A DNA stretch of 5,362 nt from an uncultured Methanomassiliicoccales archaeon (GTDB taxonomy: Archaea; Thermoplasmatota; Thermoplasmata; Methanomassiliicoccales; Methanomethylophilaceae). The position numbers and the translations under genes are program-made. Each line of letters opens with the position of its first letter. Within the stretch, counting starts at the first letter, position 1. The DNA is taken from the NCBI GenBank assembly GCA_934234005.1, contig CAKQHC010000098.1, positions 1 to 5,362 of the forward strand, written 5' to 3'. Below the pieces are notes generated by a model. That model searched no databases. It saw nothing but the letters and a program-made list of their open reading frames with translations, and was not told the origin of the DNA. Below are positions 5,343 to 5,362 of this stretch, in pieces.

Positions 5343-5362
5343 ATGAATAAAGAAGCGGAGGA
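5343..5362 (+). CDS. Possible start of a leaderless plus-strand gene (partial, first codons only)
   Basis: The ATG at 5343 lies within about two bases of the start site expected from the TATA-like box, fitting a leaderless gene that begins MNKEAE and runs off the right edge. The alternative is that GGAGGA at 5357-5362, a perfect Shine-Dalgarno core, serves a start codon just beyond the window, making these bases a short leader. Too little is present to name a product or decide between the two readings. Confidence 0.35.

Overview
The window looks like an archaeal chromosome segment, most likely from a Methanomassiliicoccales methanogen of the gut or rumen type (Methanomethylophilaceae-like). 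This placement is inferred and was not searched. It rests on TATA-like boxes about 26 nt upstream of starts that would be leaderless or nearly so, strong Shine-Dalgarno sequences inside an operon, a short archaeal-type UbiD decarboxylase, an archaeal zinc-ribbon PAPS-reductase-like N-terminus, and secreted proteins built from PKD, Ig-like and InlB B-repeat (Listeria/Bacteroides repeat) domains.

Layout: almost everything reads on the minus strand, so transcription runs from high to low coordinates. At the right edge a divergent intergenic region (5051-5342) holds a TATA-like box for each direction, a small palindrome and an 8-bp inverted repeat. A plus-strand gene seems to start at about 5343, or just beyond the window. 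Leftward from 5050 runs a complete UbiD-family gene (3788-5050), probably the anhydromevalonate phosphate decarboxylase of the archaeal mevalonate pathway. It ends in a hairpin terminator that overlaps its stop codon (3767-3788).

A new promoter (TATA-like box 3745-3751) and a leader with a perfect 8-bp hairpin precede three tightly packed genes. They encode a secreted protein of five He_PIG/Ig-like domains (2206-3663), a PKD plus double InlB-repeat protein with a C-terminal membrane anchor (1355-2203), and a secreted Ig/InlB-repeat protein with no anchor (212-1354). The gaps are 2 and 0 nt, and each downstream ribosome binding site lies in the last codons of the gene before it. After 48 nt without a visible promoter comes the N-terminal part of a PAPS-reductase-like gene that runs off the left edge (1-163).

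How the parts fit together: UbiD and the PAPS-reductase-like gene are metabolic enzymes flanking a cell-surface operon. The operon probably makes a co-expressed set of surface or adhesin-like proteins in which only the middle product is visibly membrane-anchored. Points worth a second look are an apparent single-base frameshift at the end of the third surface gene, a short upstream ORF joined to the first surface gene by an ATGA overlap, and paired cysteines in the Ig-like domains. No mobile element, CRISPR array, tRNA or rRNA was seen.
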